Assembly: GCF_026283965.1 (NCBI RefSeq)
Contig: NZ_JAPDPD010000010.1
Coordinates: 1 to 64,000 of the forward strand
Direction: 5' to 3'
Origin: Dyella subtropica
GTDB lineage: Bacteria > Pseudomonadota > Gammaproteobacteria > Xanthomonadales > Rhodanobacteraceae
DNA length: 64,000 bases
How positions within the stretch are numbered: the first letter of the stretch is position 1; each line of letters opens with the position of its first letter. Below, piece after piece: positions 1 to 8,338 of the stretch. Under the pieces are notes generated by a model that was given only the letters and a program-made list of their open reading frames with translations, did no database searches and had not been told where the DNA came from. Position numbers and translations under genes: made by a program.

Positions 1-1
1 T

Positions 2-94
2 GCCGCTGCCGCGCGGCTCGACCTGACGGCCAGTCAGGCGCTTCGCCACGCGGCAGCGGCAACGCCCTTTCTGGATATCATGCCGCCTACGTAG
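2..94 (+). CDS. Possible 3' end of an upstream gene (partial)
   Basis: One plus-strand frame is open from the window edge to a TAG at 92-94 and reads about 30 Ala/Leu-rich residues ending DIMPPT. Another plus frame is closed early by a TGA, and the third stays open into the next gene. This is compatible with the C-terminus of a gene starting left of the window, but it is too short to identify. It may be non-coding. Confidence 0.3.
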   Translation, partial: AAAARLDLTASQALRHAAAATPFLDIMPPT

Positions 95-118
95 AATCGA
101 TCAGAGGGTCCCTGGGTC

Positions 119-586
119 ATGAGCGACGAGCAGCAGAGCATCGAAGTCACGCTGGAACAGGTGTCGGATTACGAGTTCCGGGTGCGCTTCGACGACACCG
201 CCATACCGGACCTGGTGACCGACGAAACCCCGCCGCTGGGCCATGACGCCGGCCCCAATCCTTCGCGCATGCTGGCGGTGGCGGTGGCCAACTGCCTATC
301 GGCCAGCCTGCTGTTCGCCCTGCGCAAGTACAAGAACGAGCCGAGTCAGCTGGGTGCGAAAGCCAGGGCCACCTTGGCCCGCAACGAGCACGGCCGCTGG
401 CGGGTGGTGCGCATTGCCGTGGAGCTGAGCCTATCGAACGGGGAAGCTGATCTCTCCCATCTCGACCGCGCGCTGGCCCAGTTCGAGGATTTCTGCATCG
501 TCACCGAGAGTGTGCGCCAGGGCGTGCCGGTGGACGTGAGCGTGCGCGATAGCAGTGGAACCTTGCTGCACGCGGCCAAGAGCTGA
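119..586 (+). CDS. OsmC/Ohr family protein
   Basis: A 155-residue protein of OsmC family length. Members are thiol peroxidases that reduce organic hydroperoxides, or related proteins of unknown substrate. The two typical cysteine regions are visible: NCLSASL around residue 60 and the FCIVTESV segment around residue 127, which match the paired cysteines of the OsmC fold. There is no signal peptide, so it should be cytoplasmic. The ATG at 119 is close behind an AG-rich stretch (AGAGGG). It stands alone, with the secreted nuclease following after about 60 bases. Whether it is a true peroxidase or a diverged OsmC-fold protein cannot be told from sequence alone. Confidence 0.8.
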   Translation: MSDEQQSIEVTLEQVSDYEFRVRFDDTAIPDLVTDETPPLGHDAGPNPSRMLAVAVANCLSASLLFALRKYKNEPSQLGAKARATLARNEHGRWRVVRIAVELSLSNGEADLSHLDRALAQFEDFCIVTESVRQGVPVDVSVRDSSGTLLHAAKS

Positions 587-648
587 CTCGTAACACGGCT
601 GTGGCAGACTCCGTGGCCGCTTGATCGAACAACCCCACTCAGGTGCCC

Positions 649-1491
649 ATGTTTCAGAAGCCCATGCTCCAGAAGCTCACGTTCCCGACGCGCCGCGTTC
701 TCGCCAGCCTGTTAGTCACTCTCGTCATGGCGCCTTCCGCTCACGCCTGGGGGCGCCAGGGCCACAACATCGTCGCGGAGCTGGCGCAGCGGCATCTGAG
801 CCCTGGTGCCGAAGCGGCGGTCGAGCGTCTGTTGGCACCGGACCACACCAAGGCGTTGGCCGATATCGCGAGCTGGGCGGACGACTTGCGCAACGATCCG
901 GCGCAGCAGGCGTTGTGGGACAAAACGAGCCGGTTGCACTACATCAATTTCCGCAGTGAGGCTTGCGATTACACGCCGCCGCGCGACTGCCCGGACGGGC
1001 TGTGCGTCGTGGATGGCATCTCGCACTACGTGGACGTGCTCAAGGACCGCAGCCAGCCGGATGCTGCGCGTCGCGAAGCGCTGAAGTTCGTGGTGCATTT
1101 CATCGGCGACATCCATCAGCCGCTGCATGCCGGCTACCGCGACGACAAGGGCGGCAACGCCTATCAGGTGCAGTTCAACGATAAAGGCACCAACCTGCAC
1201 AGCGTGTGGGATTCCGGCTTGCTCGGTACGCATGGCAAGGATTGGCAGCCTTATGCGCAGGAGTTGGAATCGCGCGGCGCCGTGCCTCTGCCGCCGCCGA
1301 TCGCTCCGCTGGACAACGACTACGCGCAATGGGCCGAGGAGTCCTGCCTCGCCACACGCAACATCTATCCGGAAGGGCACAAGATCGACCAGGCTTATGT
1401 GGACGCGCAGCTGCCGACAGCGGAGCTGCGCCTGCGCGAGGCCGGGCGCAGGCTTGCCGAAATACTCAATCTCGCGTTGACGGAAGGTTGA
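649..1491 (+). CDS. Secreted S1/P1-type zinc nuclease
   Basis: S1/P1 nucleases hydrolyse single-stranded DNA/RNA and 3'-nucleotides with a trinuclear zinc site, usually outside the cytoplasm. Here a signal peptide (charged start, hydrophobic LASLLVTLVM core, cleavage after SAHA) leaves a mature N-terminal Trp, which in this family is itself a zinc ligand. Further ligand motifs follow in order: GHNIVAE, the Asp of ASWADD, HYINF, HFIGDIHQPLH and NLHSVWD. The length (about 280 residues) is normal. ATG at 649 is chosen; a GTG at 643 and an ATG at 664 are in frame and also possible. The gene converges on the S9 peptidase gene across a short hairpin. It probably scavenges phosphate or nucleosides from external nucleic acid. 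Confidence 0.88.
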   Translation: MFQKPMLQKLTFPTRRVLASLLVTLVMAPSAHAWGRQGHNIVAELAQRHLSPGAEAAVERLLAPDHTKALADIASWADDLRNDPAQQALWDKTSRLHYINFRSEACDYTPPRDCPDGLCVVDGISHYVDVLKDRSQPDAARREALKFVVHFIGDIHQPLHAGYRDDKGGNAYQVQFNDKGTNLHSVWDSGLLGTHGKDWQPYAQELESRGAVPLPPPIAPLDNDYAQWAEESCLATRNIYPEGHKIDQAYVDAQLPTAELRLREAGRRLAEILNLALTEG

Positions 1492-1496
1492 GCGGG

Positions 1497-1519
1497 TGGG
1501 TCGCCGATGCGGCGACCCA
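1497..1519. terminator. Hairpin between convergent genes
   Basis: A 9-bp perfect stem TGGGTCGCC/GGCGACCCA with loop GATGC lies between the stops of the nuclease and the S9 peptidase genes. There is no clear T-run on either side, so terminator function is inferred from position and stem strength. Confidence 0.5.
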
Positions 1520-1525
1520 TGCATC

Positions 1526-3541
1526 TCAGCGTGGGGCGCTACTGGTCGTGCCGATGTTCCGCTGCAGGAAGTCCAGCATCTTCTGATAAGCCTCCTCCCG
1601 ATGTGCAGGCAGGAAGAAGCCGTGGCCTTCGCGCGATTCGACCAAGGTTTCGTAGTGCTTGCCGTACTGGTCGAGTGCCTTGGTGAACTCCTGAAAATTC
1701 TTGAACGGCACACGCTCGTCGTCCTTGCCGTGCAGTAGCAAGACGTCGGCCTTGATTCGCTCGGCGCCGTTCAGCGGGGAACGGCGCAGCAGATCGTCGC
1801 GATCTTCGCCCAGGGCCATCCGCAGGTAGGCCTGGCCTCGATCGGTCTTGTGCGTGTCGCTTTTGTCGATCTGCACGCGAAGGTCGTAAATGCCGGCATA
1901 ACCGATCGCGCACTTGTACAGCTCCGGCTCGCGCACAACGCCTTCCAGCGCGGCGTAGCCACCGTAACTGGCGCCGTAGATGCAGATGCGCTGCGGGTCC
2001 GCATAACCCTGCTTGATCGCCCATGCGGTGGCGTCCGTCAGGTCGTCCTGCATGCCCAGGCCCCATTGCCGGTAGCCGAGGTGCTGAAATCGGCCTCCAT
2101 AACCTATGGAGCCGCGGTAATTGATTTGCAGCACGGCGTAGCCACGGCTGGCGAACAGTTGCACTTCGTTGTCGTATCCCCAGGCATCCGCGATGCCGTG
2201 AGGTCCGCCGTGCGGCAGCACGATCAGCGGGTGCGGCGTGTTCCCCGCCGGTTGGGTGAGGAAGCCGTGCAGGTCGAGGCCGTCGCGGGCTTTCAGCTCG
2301 ATCGGCTGCATCGGCCTCATCCGTTTCGGGTCGATCCAGTGTTTGGCGCTGGCGAGGTACTGAGCTTCGTGGCTGTCCAGGTCGAACAGGTAGAAATCGC
2401 CCGGATTGCGATCGCTGATGACGTGAACGATGGCGTGCTTGCCGTCGCGGGTGAAGCTGGAGAAGTACGCCAGCTGATCGGGGAAGTTGACGGCCAGGGC
2501 TTTGCTGAGCCGCGCTTCCTTACTGTCCTCGTCGAAATAGTGCAGCGCGCGCTTGCCGTCCTCGGTGACGACGGCGTAGTAGTCCTTGGCGTCGGCCGTC
2601 GGCAGCAAGTCGCCTGGGTCGGCGAACTGCCCCTGGTAGAGTCGCGTGCGCTTTCCGCTGGCCACGTCCATGAGTTCGATGGCATCGGGTCGTTCGCCTT
2701 GGGATACCCGCACGTAGAGTTGGCTGTTATCTCGATTGAAGCCGATGGGTACGATGCCCACCCTCGACTTGGCGGGATCGTTGACGAGGCTCCAGGGCGC
2801 GTCATTGTCCGCCCGCAGCCAAAGCACATCGCCGGTGGACTCATTGTCGGCATAGGCGACGCGGACCTGGCCGGCATGATCCGCCAGCAGATGGGCATTG
2901 AGTGCCGGTGAGGCGCCTACGCGCACGGTTCGTCCGGTGCGAACGTTGAGTCGCTCGATCTCGGTGTAGCTTCCCTTGGCCGCCTGGGTGTAATCGTTGA
3001 TCGCGATCAGGATCTGGTCTTGCTCCACGGGCTCCATGCCGATGGGCGATGCGAAGGCGTAGCGGCTTTCGCGCGAGGTGATGTGCGTGCCGGTACTGCT
3101 GCTGCCCGCGCGATAGCCGAACAAGTTGATCTGATGGGTGCCGTCCGGGTCGATGGCGAACAGCTCGCCGGTCAGCCAGGGCGTATCCAGGCCATCGTGT
3201 TTTACCGCCATGGTCGCCACCAGACGGTTGTCGCCCACCCAGAAATAGTGGGCGATCAAGGCCTCGCTGCCCGAGTGCAGCACCCGTACGATCTTGGCGG
3301 TCTTGCCGTCGAGGACGGCCAGCAGATTTTCGTGCGGCTTGTCGGCGATGGGCACGACCGCGGCCAGATATTTGCCATCCGGCGAGATGGTCATCTGGGA
3401 AAAGTCCGCGGGCCGCACGAAGTCGTCGATGGGCGGGGTGCTGGATTTGCTGCTGGCATCGGCCGCGCTCTCTGCGTGCGCGGCGAGGCAAGTCAGTCCC
3501 GAAAGCAGGGTAGCGAGCAGCCACCGGTGTGATGTCGTCAC
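1526..3541 (-). CDS. Secreted S9 family (prolyl oligopeptidase-like) peptidase
   Basis: A 671-residue alpha/beta-hydrolase peptidase of clan SC family S9. An N-terminal signal peptide of about 24 residues (hydrophobic LLATLLSGLTCLAAHA) targets it to the periplasm or outside. The middle is a beta-propeller-like region (ISPDGKYLAAV, FTRDGKHAIV repeats). The C-terminal catalytic domain has the nucleophile motif GASYGGY (Ser near 525), GKDDERVP (Asp near 608) and EGHGF (His near 638). The start is the GTG at 3541, because AAGGAGG sits 5 bases upstream and the signal peptide begins there. The frame stays open about 130 codons further upstream, but that part does not look like protein. It probably degrades dipeptides or short peptides; the exact specificity is not visible. 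Confidence 0.9.
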   Translation of the reverse strand: MTTSHRWLLATLLSGLTCLAAHAESAADASSKSSTPPIDDFVRPADFSQMTISPDGKYLAAVVPIADKPHENLLAVLDGKTAKIVRVLHSGSEALIAHYFWVGDNRLVATMAVKHDGLDTPWLTGELFAIDPDGTHQINLFGYRAGSSSTGTHITSRESRYAFASPIGMEPVEQDQILIAINDYTQAAKGSYTEIERLNVRTGRTVRVGASPALNAHLLADHAGQVRVAYADNESTGDVLWLRADNDAPWSLVNDPAKSRVGIVPIGFNRDNSQLYVRVSQGERPDAIELMDVASGKRTRLYQGQFADPGDLLPTADAKDYYAVVTEDGKRALHYFDEDSKEARLSKALAVNFPDQLAYFSSFTRDGKHAIVHVISDRNPGDFYLFDLDSHEAQYLASAKHWIDPKRMRPMQPIELKARDGLDLHGFLTQPAGNTPHPLIVLPHGGPHGIADAWGYDNEVQLFASRGYAVLQINYRGSIGYGGRFQHLGYRQWGLGMQDDLTDATAWAIKQGYADPQRICIYGASYGGYAALEGVVREPELYKCAIGYAGIYDLRVQIDKSDTHKTDRGQAYLRMALGEDRDDLLRRSPLNGAERIKADVLLLHGKDDERVPFKNFQEFTKALDQYGKHYETLVESREGHGFFLPAHREEAYQKMLDFLQRNIGTTSSAPR

Positions 3542-4052
3542 GATGTCCTCCTTGGCAGTGGCATGGCTGGCGCTAGCCCGGACAGCGCTCCGGGCGTCCA
3601 GACGGCAATTTATCCCTGTCCGATTGCGGTGGGCAAACCTTGTCGGATTGGCGATCCGCATGCGAGTTCTGCGCCGGTGAGCCGAAGTGTTCCGGCTTGC
3701 TTTGAGGTCAGGAATGTTGCGTTTTGCAGATGAGGTTTTGCTGCGATGCGAAAGACTTGTTCCGGCGCCATGGCCTGCCTTTCCGACCCGCATCGGAGCA
3801 CGTAAAGGGCCATAGCCGACATCCTCATCGAGTGTCTTTTTGATGCGTGGATGGCCTGTTGCTGTGCGGCGGCTTATTTGCGCGCGTGCCATACCAGTCA
3901 TGTCGCTCGTTGCTATGACCATCGTCGACAAGTAATACCAGTTAGCTCAAGTGGTAGACGTATCGCCAGCAGCCGGAACGAGGTCGTGCAGGGTCAGAGA
4001 AAACATGCACGCAACCCCCCCTGGCGCAGCGAAACAGTTCTGCTAGCCTCGA
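3542..4052. other. Divergent intergenic region, S9 peptidase / pyk
   Basis: About 510 bases separate two divergently transcribed genes and must hold both promoters. I see no convincing sigma-70 pair, repeat or structured RNA. A tRNA D-arm-like string at about 3945-3980 was examined and rejected. Short open frames here lack ribosome-binding sites and homology. Confidence 0.5.
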
Positions 4053-5531
4053 ATGATGACGAATGAAAATCCGCTGCGCCGCACCAAGATTGTTGCCACC
4101 CTCGGACCCGCCACGGACGTGCCGGGCATGCTCGAGAAAATCATCGCTGAAGGCGTGAACGTGGTTCGCCTCAACCTTTCGCATGGTCAGCCGGACGACC
4201 ATCGTGCCCGTGCCAACGCCGTGCGTTTGGCCGCCGAAAAGGCTGGGTGCGAGGTCGGCGTGCTTGCCGACTTGCAGGGGCCGAAGATACGCATCGAGAA
4301 GTTCGCGAACGGTCCGGTGGAGCTTCGCGTTGGCGACAGCTTTGTACTCGATTGCAGCCCAGGCGCTGCTCCCGGTGACAGCACGCGCGTGGGTGTGAGC
4401 TATCACGATCTTCCGAATGACGTCGCCGCAGGCGATGTGCTGCTGCTGGACGATGGTCTGGTCGCGCTCACGGTTGAGAGCGTGGTGGGTGCCGAAGTGC
4501 GCTGCCGCGTGCTGGTGGCGGGCAAGCTGTCGGATCGCAAGGGTCTCAACCGCCAGGGCGGCGGCCTCTCGGTTGCAGCGCTGTCGGACAAGGACAAGGC
4601 GGACATCAAGTTGGCGGCCGAGATCGGTGCCGACTTTCTTGCCGTGTCCTTCGTGCGCTCCGCCGCCGATATGGATCAGGCGCGCCGTCTCCTGCACGAA
4701 GCTGGCGGCAATGCGGCGCTGGTGGCCAAGATCGAACGTGCTGACGCGATTCCCGTGCTGGGCGAAATTATCGATGCCTCCGATGTGGTGATGGTGGCGC
4801 GCGGCGACTTGGGTGTGGAAATCGGCGATGCCGAGCTGCCTGGCTTGCAGAAAAAAATCATTCGCGAATCGGTGCAGCGCAACCGCGCGGTGATCACCGC
4901 CACGCAGATGCTGCAGTCGATGGTGCGTTCGCCCATTCCGACCCGTGCCGAAGTGCTCGACGTTGCCAACGCGGTCATCGACGGCACGGACGCGGTGATG
5001 TTGTCGGAGGAGTCCGCTGCGGGTGCGCATCCAGACAAGGCCGTGGCTGCGCTACGCCGCATTTGTCTCGGTGCCGAGCGTCAGTTTGAGCCAAAAGAAG
5101 ATCTGGCTACCGCCGGCCATCGACTGGATCGCACCGATCAGGCTATTGCCCTGGCTGCGATGCTGTTGGCCAGCGAACTGGGCGTGCGTGCCATCGTCGC
5201 GTTGACGGAATCCGGCGCCACCGCACAGTGGTTGTCCCGTTATCGCAGCGCGGTGCCGATCTATGCGCTGTCGCCGTTCTCCGACGCGCGCCGTCGCATG
5301 CTGATGTTGCGCGACGTGTTGCCGGTGCAGTTCACCCATGCCAGCGACCTGACCCCGGCGGCGTCGGCCCGTGAAGCGGTCCGCCTGCTGTTTAACCAGG
5401 GCAAACTGAGTGAGGGCGATCGGGTGGTGATGACCCACGGCGACCATATCGGCCGTGGCGGTGGCACCAACACACTCAAGCTGCTTTCGGTGGGCGCCGA
5501 CGGCATGGTGGAAAGCCTGCGCGATCTGTAA
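4053..5531 (+). CDS. pyk: Pyruvate kinase
   Basis: Converts phosphoenolpyruvate and ADP to pyruvate and ATP, the last step of glycolysis, in the cytoplasm. The 492-residue length suits a bacterial pyruvate kinase. Visible family motifs are RRTKIVATLGPATD at the N-terminus, VVRLNLSHG, LADLQGPKIRIEKF, the VAKIERADA segment carrying the catalytic Lys, the MVARGDLGVEIG metal/substrate motif, and ATQMLQSM. Two ATGs (4053 and 4056) are adjacent; the first is used here. The gene lies upstream of fba and close to tkt and pgk, so several lower-glycolysis genes cluster. Allosteric class cannot be assigned reliably. Confidence 0.97.
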   Translation: MMTNENPLRRTKIVATLGPATDVPGMLEKIIAEGVNVVRLNLSHGQPDDHRARANAVRLAAEKAGCEVGVLADLQGPKIRIEKFANGPVELRVGDSFVLDCSPGAAPGDSTRVGVSYHDLPNDVAAGDVLLLDDGLVALTVESVVGAEVRCRVLVAGKLSDRKGLNRQGGGLSVAALSDKDKADIKLAAEIGADFLAVSFVRSAADMDQARRLLHEAGGNAALVAKIERADAIPVLGEIIDASDVVMVARGDLGVEIGDAELPGLQKKIIRESVQRNRAVITATQMLQSMVRSPIPTRAEVLDVANAVIDGTDAVMLSEESAAGAHPDKAVAALRRICLGAERQFEPKEDLATAGHRLDRTDQAIALAAMLLASELGVRAIVALTESGATAQWLSRYRSAVPIYALSPFSDARRRMLMLRDVLPVQFTHASDLTPAASAREAVRLLFNQGKLSEGDRVVMTHGDHIGRGGGTNTLKLLSVGADGMVESLRDL

Positions 5532-5655
5532 ACAATGGGCGTCGGCAACGGCGACTGACGCGCCAGCGGGCAGGCTTGCTGGCAGTGCGCCGCCGGTGTG
5601 TACCGCGGCTACACTGCAATCCCGTTCCCCGCGTGCCAGTGCAAGGAGTTTGCCC

Positions 5656-6108
5656 ATGAAAACGATGCTTCGCCCCATGCTCCAAGGGCTTTGCCTGACC
5701 CTCGTCGCGGCCGCTGTCACCCCGGTGCTGGCACAGTCGCAGGCGCGCATGGTGGGGCCGGAACACCTGTCGGCCCACTGGATCATGCTCAACACCAAGG
5801 TCGATGCGGACATTCCCAATAGCGGCCGCAATTTGGATAAGCCCGTTTGCGCCGCGGTGAGTTATGAGATCGGTTCCGACGGCGTGCCGCGGGATGTGCA
5901 GCTGCGCAAAGTGGCGCCCGATAGCGATCTGGGCCAGGTCGCCGTGAGCATCGTCAAGAACCTCCGCTACGGCCCCTCCCTGACCAACCGGGGTAGTGAG
6001 CCGATCGCTACGTATTACGTGGTGCCGTTCAACACCACCACGATGGACCCCGCCCAGAAAGCCAAGCTGGTGGCCGCCTGCCAGTTGCCTGGTTACGCCC
6101 AGGACTGA
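5656..6108 (+). CDS. Periplasmic TonB C-terminal-domain-like protein
   Basis: A 150-residue exported protein. The ATG at 5656 follows AAGGAG at 7 bases and opens a clear signal peptide (LCLTLVAAAVTPVLA, cleavage after LA-Q). The rest resembles the TonB C-terminal fold: the pattern VSYEIGSDGVPRDVQLRKV, then VKNLRYGPS and YYVVPFN, is the same strand-helix-strand arrangement seen in energy-transducer TonB proteins, but there is no transmembrane anchor or proline-rich linker. It is therefore a stand-alone TonB_C-like domain of unknown role, perhaps a periplasmic binding protein. It sits between pyk and fba without an obvious functional link to either. Confidence 0.75.
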   Translation: MKTMLRPMLQGLCLTLVAAAVTPVLAQSQARMVGPEHLSAHWIMLNTKVDADIPNSGRNLDKPVCAAVSYEIGSDGVPRDVQLRKVAPDSDLGQVAVSIVKNLRYGPSLTNRGSEPIATYYVVPFNTTTMDPAQKAKLVAACQLPGYAQD

Positions 6109-6152
6109 ATGACGCCCCCCAGAAGATGGGGCAACGGTTTTCCCGAACGGGC

Positions 6153-6158
6153 TATAAT
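6153..6158 (+). promoter_or_regulatory. Sigma-70 -10 box upstream of fba
   Basis: A perfect TATAAT lies about 90 bases upstream of the fba start. No good TTGACA match exists at 16-18 bases upstream, so an activator or extended contacts may be needed. The leader from about 6165 to the ATG contains GGGGAGG. Confidence 0.6.
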
Positions 6159-6245
6159 CGCGCTCTTTGAACCTGTCCGACCCGGCAACGGGGAGGCACC
6201 CATCATCTAGCGCGGCCCATGGCCGCCTCGTTCCACGGAGCCGTC

Positions 6246-7250
6246 ATGAGCATCGAAGATCTCGAAAGCATCGCCCTGGCGATGGTCGCACCTGGCAAGG
6301 GCATCATCGCCATCGACGAGTCGACCAACACCATCAAGAAGCGTTTCGAGGCCGTCGGCATCGAGAACACCGAAGAGAACCGTCGCGCCTACCGTGAGCT
6401 GCTGCTCACCGCCCCGGGCCTGAACGAGCACATCTCCGGTGCGATCCTCTATGACGAAACCATTCGTCAGTCCACCAAGGACGGCGTGCCGTTCACCCAG
6501 CTGATGAAGAAGCTCGGCATCATCCCGGGCATCAAGGTCGACAAGGGTCCGCAGCCGTTGGCCGGCTTCCCGGGCGACGTGGTCACCGAGGGCCTTGATG
6601 GCCTGCGCGAGCGCTTGCAGGAATACGCCAAGCTGGGCGCCCAGTTCGCCAAATGGCGCGCTGTGATCAACATCAGCGAAGACAACCCGAGCTCCACCGC
6701 TATCGAAGCGAACTGCCACGCGCTGGCCCGTTACGCCGCGCTGTGCCAGGAAGCCGGCCTGGTGCCGATGGTAGAGCCGGAAGTGATCATGGACGGCGAC
6801 CACAGCATCGAAGTCAGCTACGAAGTGCACGAAGCCGTGCTGCGCAGCTTGTTCAATGCGCTGTATGAGCAGAACGTGATGCTGGAAGGCTCCATCCTGA
6901 AGGTCAGCATGGTCATCCCGGGCAAGGACGCGGACGAGCAGGCCGACGTTGAAGAAGTGGCCGAAGCCACCGTGCGCGTGCTGAAGACCACCGTGCCGGC
7001 CACCTTGCCGGGCATCGTGTTCCTCTCCGGCGGCCAGACTGACGAGCAGTCCACCGCTCACCTCAACGCCATGAACCGCATGGGTCCGCACCCGTGGCCG
7101 CTGTCGTTCTCCTACGGCCGTGCCATGCAGCAGGCGGCGCTGAAGCTGTGGGCCAAGGACATGAAGGCGAACTACGCCGATGCCCAGAAGACTGTTGCCG
7201 CCCGCGCCAAGGACAATGGCCTGGCTGCACTGGGTCGGTGGAACGGCTAA
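6246..7250 (+). CDS. fba: Class I fructose-bisphosphate aldolase
   Basis: Cleaves fructose-1,6-bisphosphate to glyceraldehyde-3-phosphate and dihydroxyacetone phosphate through a Schiff base. This is the eukaryote-like class I enzyme, not the zinc class II enzyme: GKGIIAIDEST, NRRAYRELL, GAILYDETIRQ, and the Schiff-base Lys in EGSILKVSMVIPG are visible, as is FLSGGQTDEQST. The ATG at 6246 (MSIEDLESIA) is preferred over the one at 6219, because the residues before it (AASFHGAV) do not fit the family N-terminus. Predicted length 334 residues. A perfect TATAAT precedes the gene and a strong hairpin terminator follows. Class I aldolase next to pyruvate kinase is characteristic of Xanthomonadales. 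Confidence 0.96.
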   Translation: MSIEDLESIALAMVAPGKGIIAIDESTNTIKKRFEAVGIENTEENRRAYRELLLTAPGLNEHISGAILYDETIRQSTKDGVPFTQLMKKLGIIPGIKVDKGPQPLAGFPGDVVTEGLDGLRERLQEYAKLGAQFAKWRAVINISEDNPSSTAIEANCHALARYAALCQEAGLVPMVEPEVIMDGDHSIEVSYEVHEAVLRSLFNALYEQNVMLEGSILKVSMVIPGKDADEQADVEEVAEATVRVLKTTVPATLPGIVFLSGGQTDEQSTAHLNAMNRMGPHPWPLSFSYGRAMQQAALKLWAKDMKANYADAQKTVAARAKDNGLAALGRWNG

Positions 7251-7338
7251 GAGCGGTGAGTGCCGGCTTGCTGCCGGCTAGTAAGTCAGGCTGCTGCACA
7301 GCCTGAGAAGTTGCTCGCTGCGCAAGCCGTAAGGAACA

Positions 7339-7370
7339 AAAAAGGGCGCCGGCATACCGGCGCCCTTTTT
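7339..7370. terminator. Bidirectional Rho-independent terminator
   Basis: The stem GGGCGCCGG (7344-7352) pairs with CCGGCGCCC (7357-7365) around loop CATA, flanked by A-run and T-run on the two sides. It can end both fba (plus) and the barrel gene that stops at 7435 (minus). Confidence 0.9.
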
Positions 7371-7434
7371 GTTTTGCACTTGCTACTAACTGCCTTACTT
7401 CTTACGGCTCGCCATAGCGAGCGACTTGCCTTAC

Positions 7435-8028
7435 TCAGAAACGATACTCGGCGCTGACCGACACCATATCGGTGCTCAGGTCCACATGGTTCTTCTTGGC
7501 GTTGAAGTAGTCGTAGTTCAGGCCCACGCTGACGTTGTTGGTGAAGCTGTAGCCGAAGCCCGCGCCTGCGTACCAACTGGTGTCGCTGAGGCTCTTGCGG
7601 ATCGGGTTGACGTCGTTGCTGAGCCCGTGACCTGTCCAGCTGTACACGCCGCCGCGGCCGCTGATGTACCAGTTCTGGTCGATGTTGAAGCGGGCATTGG
7701 CGCCGGCCGTCCAGCCGTGCAGCTGGCTCTTGCCACGGTCGACTACCGGGTTGCTATTGAAGATGTTCTTCGGGTGGATGTTGCCCAGGTCGTTGTAGCC
7801 CACCTCGGCGCCCAGCGCGAAATTCGGGGCCAGCGACCAGCGGTAGCCGCCGTTGAGGGCGTAACCGGTGTCATGGTCGTCGTACGGACCCTTGTTGATG
7901 GAAGTGCGGCCCACATTGCCGTTGATGAAAAAGCCGCCGTTGTCGCTGGGCGCGTTCTGCGCGAAGGCGGTGGGGACAGCCATCAGGCCGGTGGTAGCAA
8001 AAGCGAGGGCGAGTAGTGTCTTCTTCAT
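7435..8028 (-). CDS. Outer-membrane beta-barrel protein (OmpW/OmpA-like), paralogue 1
   Basis: A 197-residue protein with a signal peptide (MKKTLLALAFATTGLMAVPTAFA) and a mature part of alternating hydrophobic/aromatic strands (NGGYRWSLAPNFALGAEVGY, ISGRGGVYSW, YAGAGFGYSF, VGLNYDYF). It ends in the C-terminal aromatic signature EYRF that the Bam machinery recognises, so an 8-stranded barrel is likely. ATG at 8028 is preceded by AGGAGA. Its neighbour at 8339-9064 is a clear paralogue with the same signal peptide, YGLxGGYRW, GYxDLGNxxxKNxFNS and YDYF patterns. The two genes share an upstream 38-bp element. The ligand or physiological role is unknown. Confidence 0.85.
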   Translation of the reverse strand: MKKTLLALAFATTGLMAVPTAFAQNAPSDNGGFFINGNVGRTSINKGPYDDHDTGYALNGGYRWSLAPNFALGAEVGYNDLGNIHPKNIFNSNPVVDRGKSQLHGWTAGANARFNIDQNWYISGRGGVYSWTGHGLSNDVNPIRKSLSDTSWYAGAGFGYSFTNNVSVGLNYDYFNAKKNHVDLSTDMVSVSAEYRF

Positions 8029-8151
8029 GGAGAGTCTCCTGTTTTTTGACAAGGTCGGTCGCCGGCCGGGTTGGGGAAAGGGCTCGACGCCGCATGCCGC
8101 CATGGGGGCTATGGGCGACACAGGACCTTAGATGGCGCTCGCATGAGAAGA

Positions 8152-8189
8152 TTCAATACTGATTAGTACACTATTAAGTTAATATTAAG
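8152..8189 (-). promoter_or_regulatory. Direct-repeat regulatory element of barrel gene 1
   Basis: Two copies of TATTAAG (8172-8178 and 8183-8189 on the plus strand) are spaced exactly 11 bp, followed on the plus strand's left side by TTCAATACTG (8152-8161). On the transcribed minus strand this reads CTTAATA-N4-CTTAATA, ten bases, then CAGTATTGAA. The same layout at 9183-9220 precedes the paralogue, 27 of 38 positions matching without a gap. An 11-bp period is typical of OmpR/PhoB-family response regulator boxes, so that is the proposed binding class. Confidence 0.6.
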
Positions 8190-8218
8190 TTTTATGGCAG
8201 GTTTGTGATTCCAAAGAC

Positions 8219-8240
8219 AAACCGGCAGGACTGCCGGTTT
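8219..8240 (-). terminator. Second tandem terminator-like hairpin
   Basis: AAACCGGCAG pairs perfectly with CTGCCGGTTT around a two-base centre. It lies downstream of the hairpin at 8289-8314 in the direction of minus-strand transcription, insulating the promoter element at 8152-8189. Confidence 0.55.
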
Positions 8241-8288
8241 GCACTGCATAAGCTGCCCGCAGGGTGAGGGCCAGGGACGGCCCGAATG

Positions 8289-8314
8289 AAAACGGGCGCC
8301 AAGGCGCCCGTTTT
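8289..8314 (-). terminator. Rho-independent terminator of barrel gene 2
   Basis: AAAACGGGCGCC pairs with GGCGCCCGTTTT around AA, giving a GC-rich stem followed by TTTT on the minus strand. It lies just past the stop codon at 8339. Confidence 0.85.
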
Positions 8315-8338
8315 GGTGGTGCTGCACGTCGCTGGCGA

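Larger units (their letters stand above)
8029..8338. other. Intergenic region between the two barrel genes
   Basis: About 310 bases. Reading on the minus strand it holds two tandem terminators of the upstream paralogue (8289-8314, 8219-8240), then an AT-rich direct-repeat element (8152-8189), then a leader of about 120 bases ending in AGGAGA before the ATG of the downstream paralogue. No additional gene is seen. Confidence 0.7.

Noticed and set aside
3542-3931. 130-codon upstream extension of the S9 peptidase
   Set aside because: The signal peptide and an AAGGAGG site mark the GTG at 3541 as the start; the extension has no similarity and odd composition.
3945-4010. tRNA-like string GTTAGCTCAAGTGGTAGACG
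   Set aside because: It resembles a tRNA D-arm, but no acceptor stem, anticodon arm or GTTCGA-type T-arm follows at the right distances.
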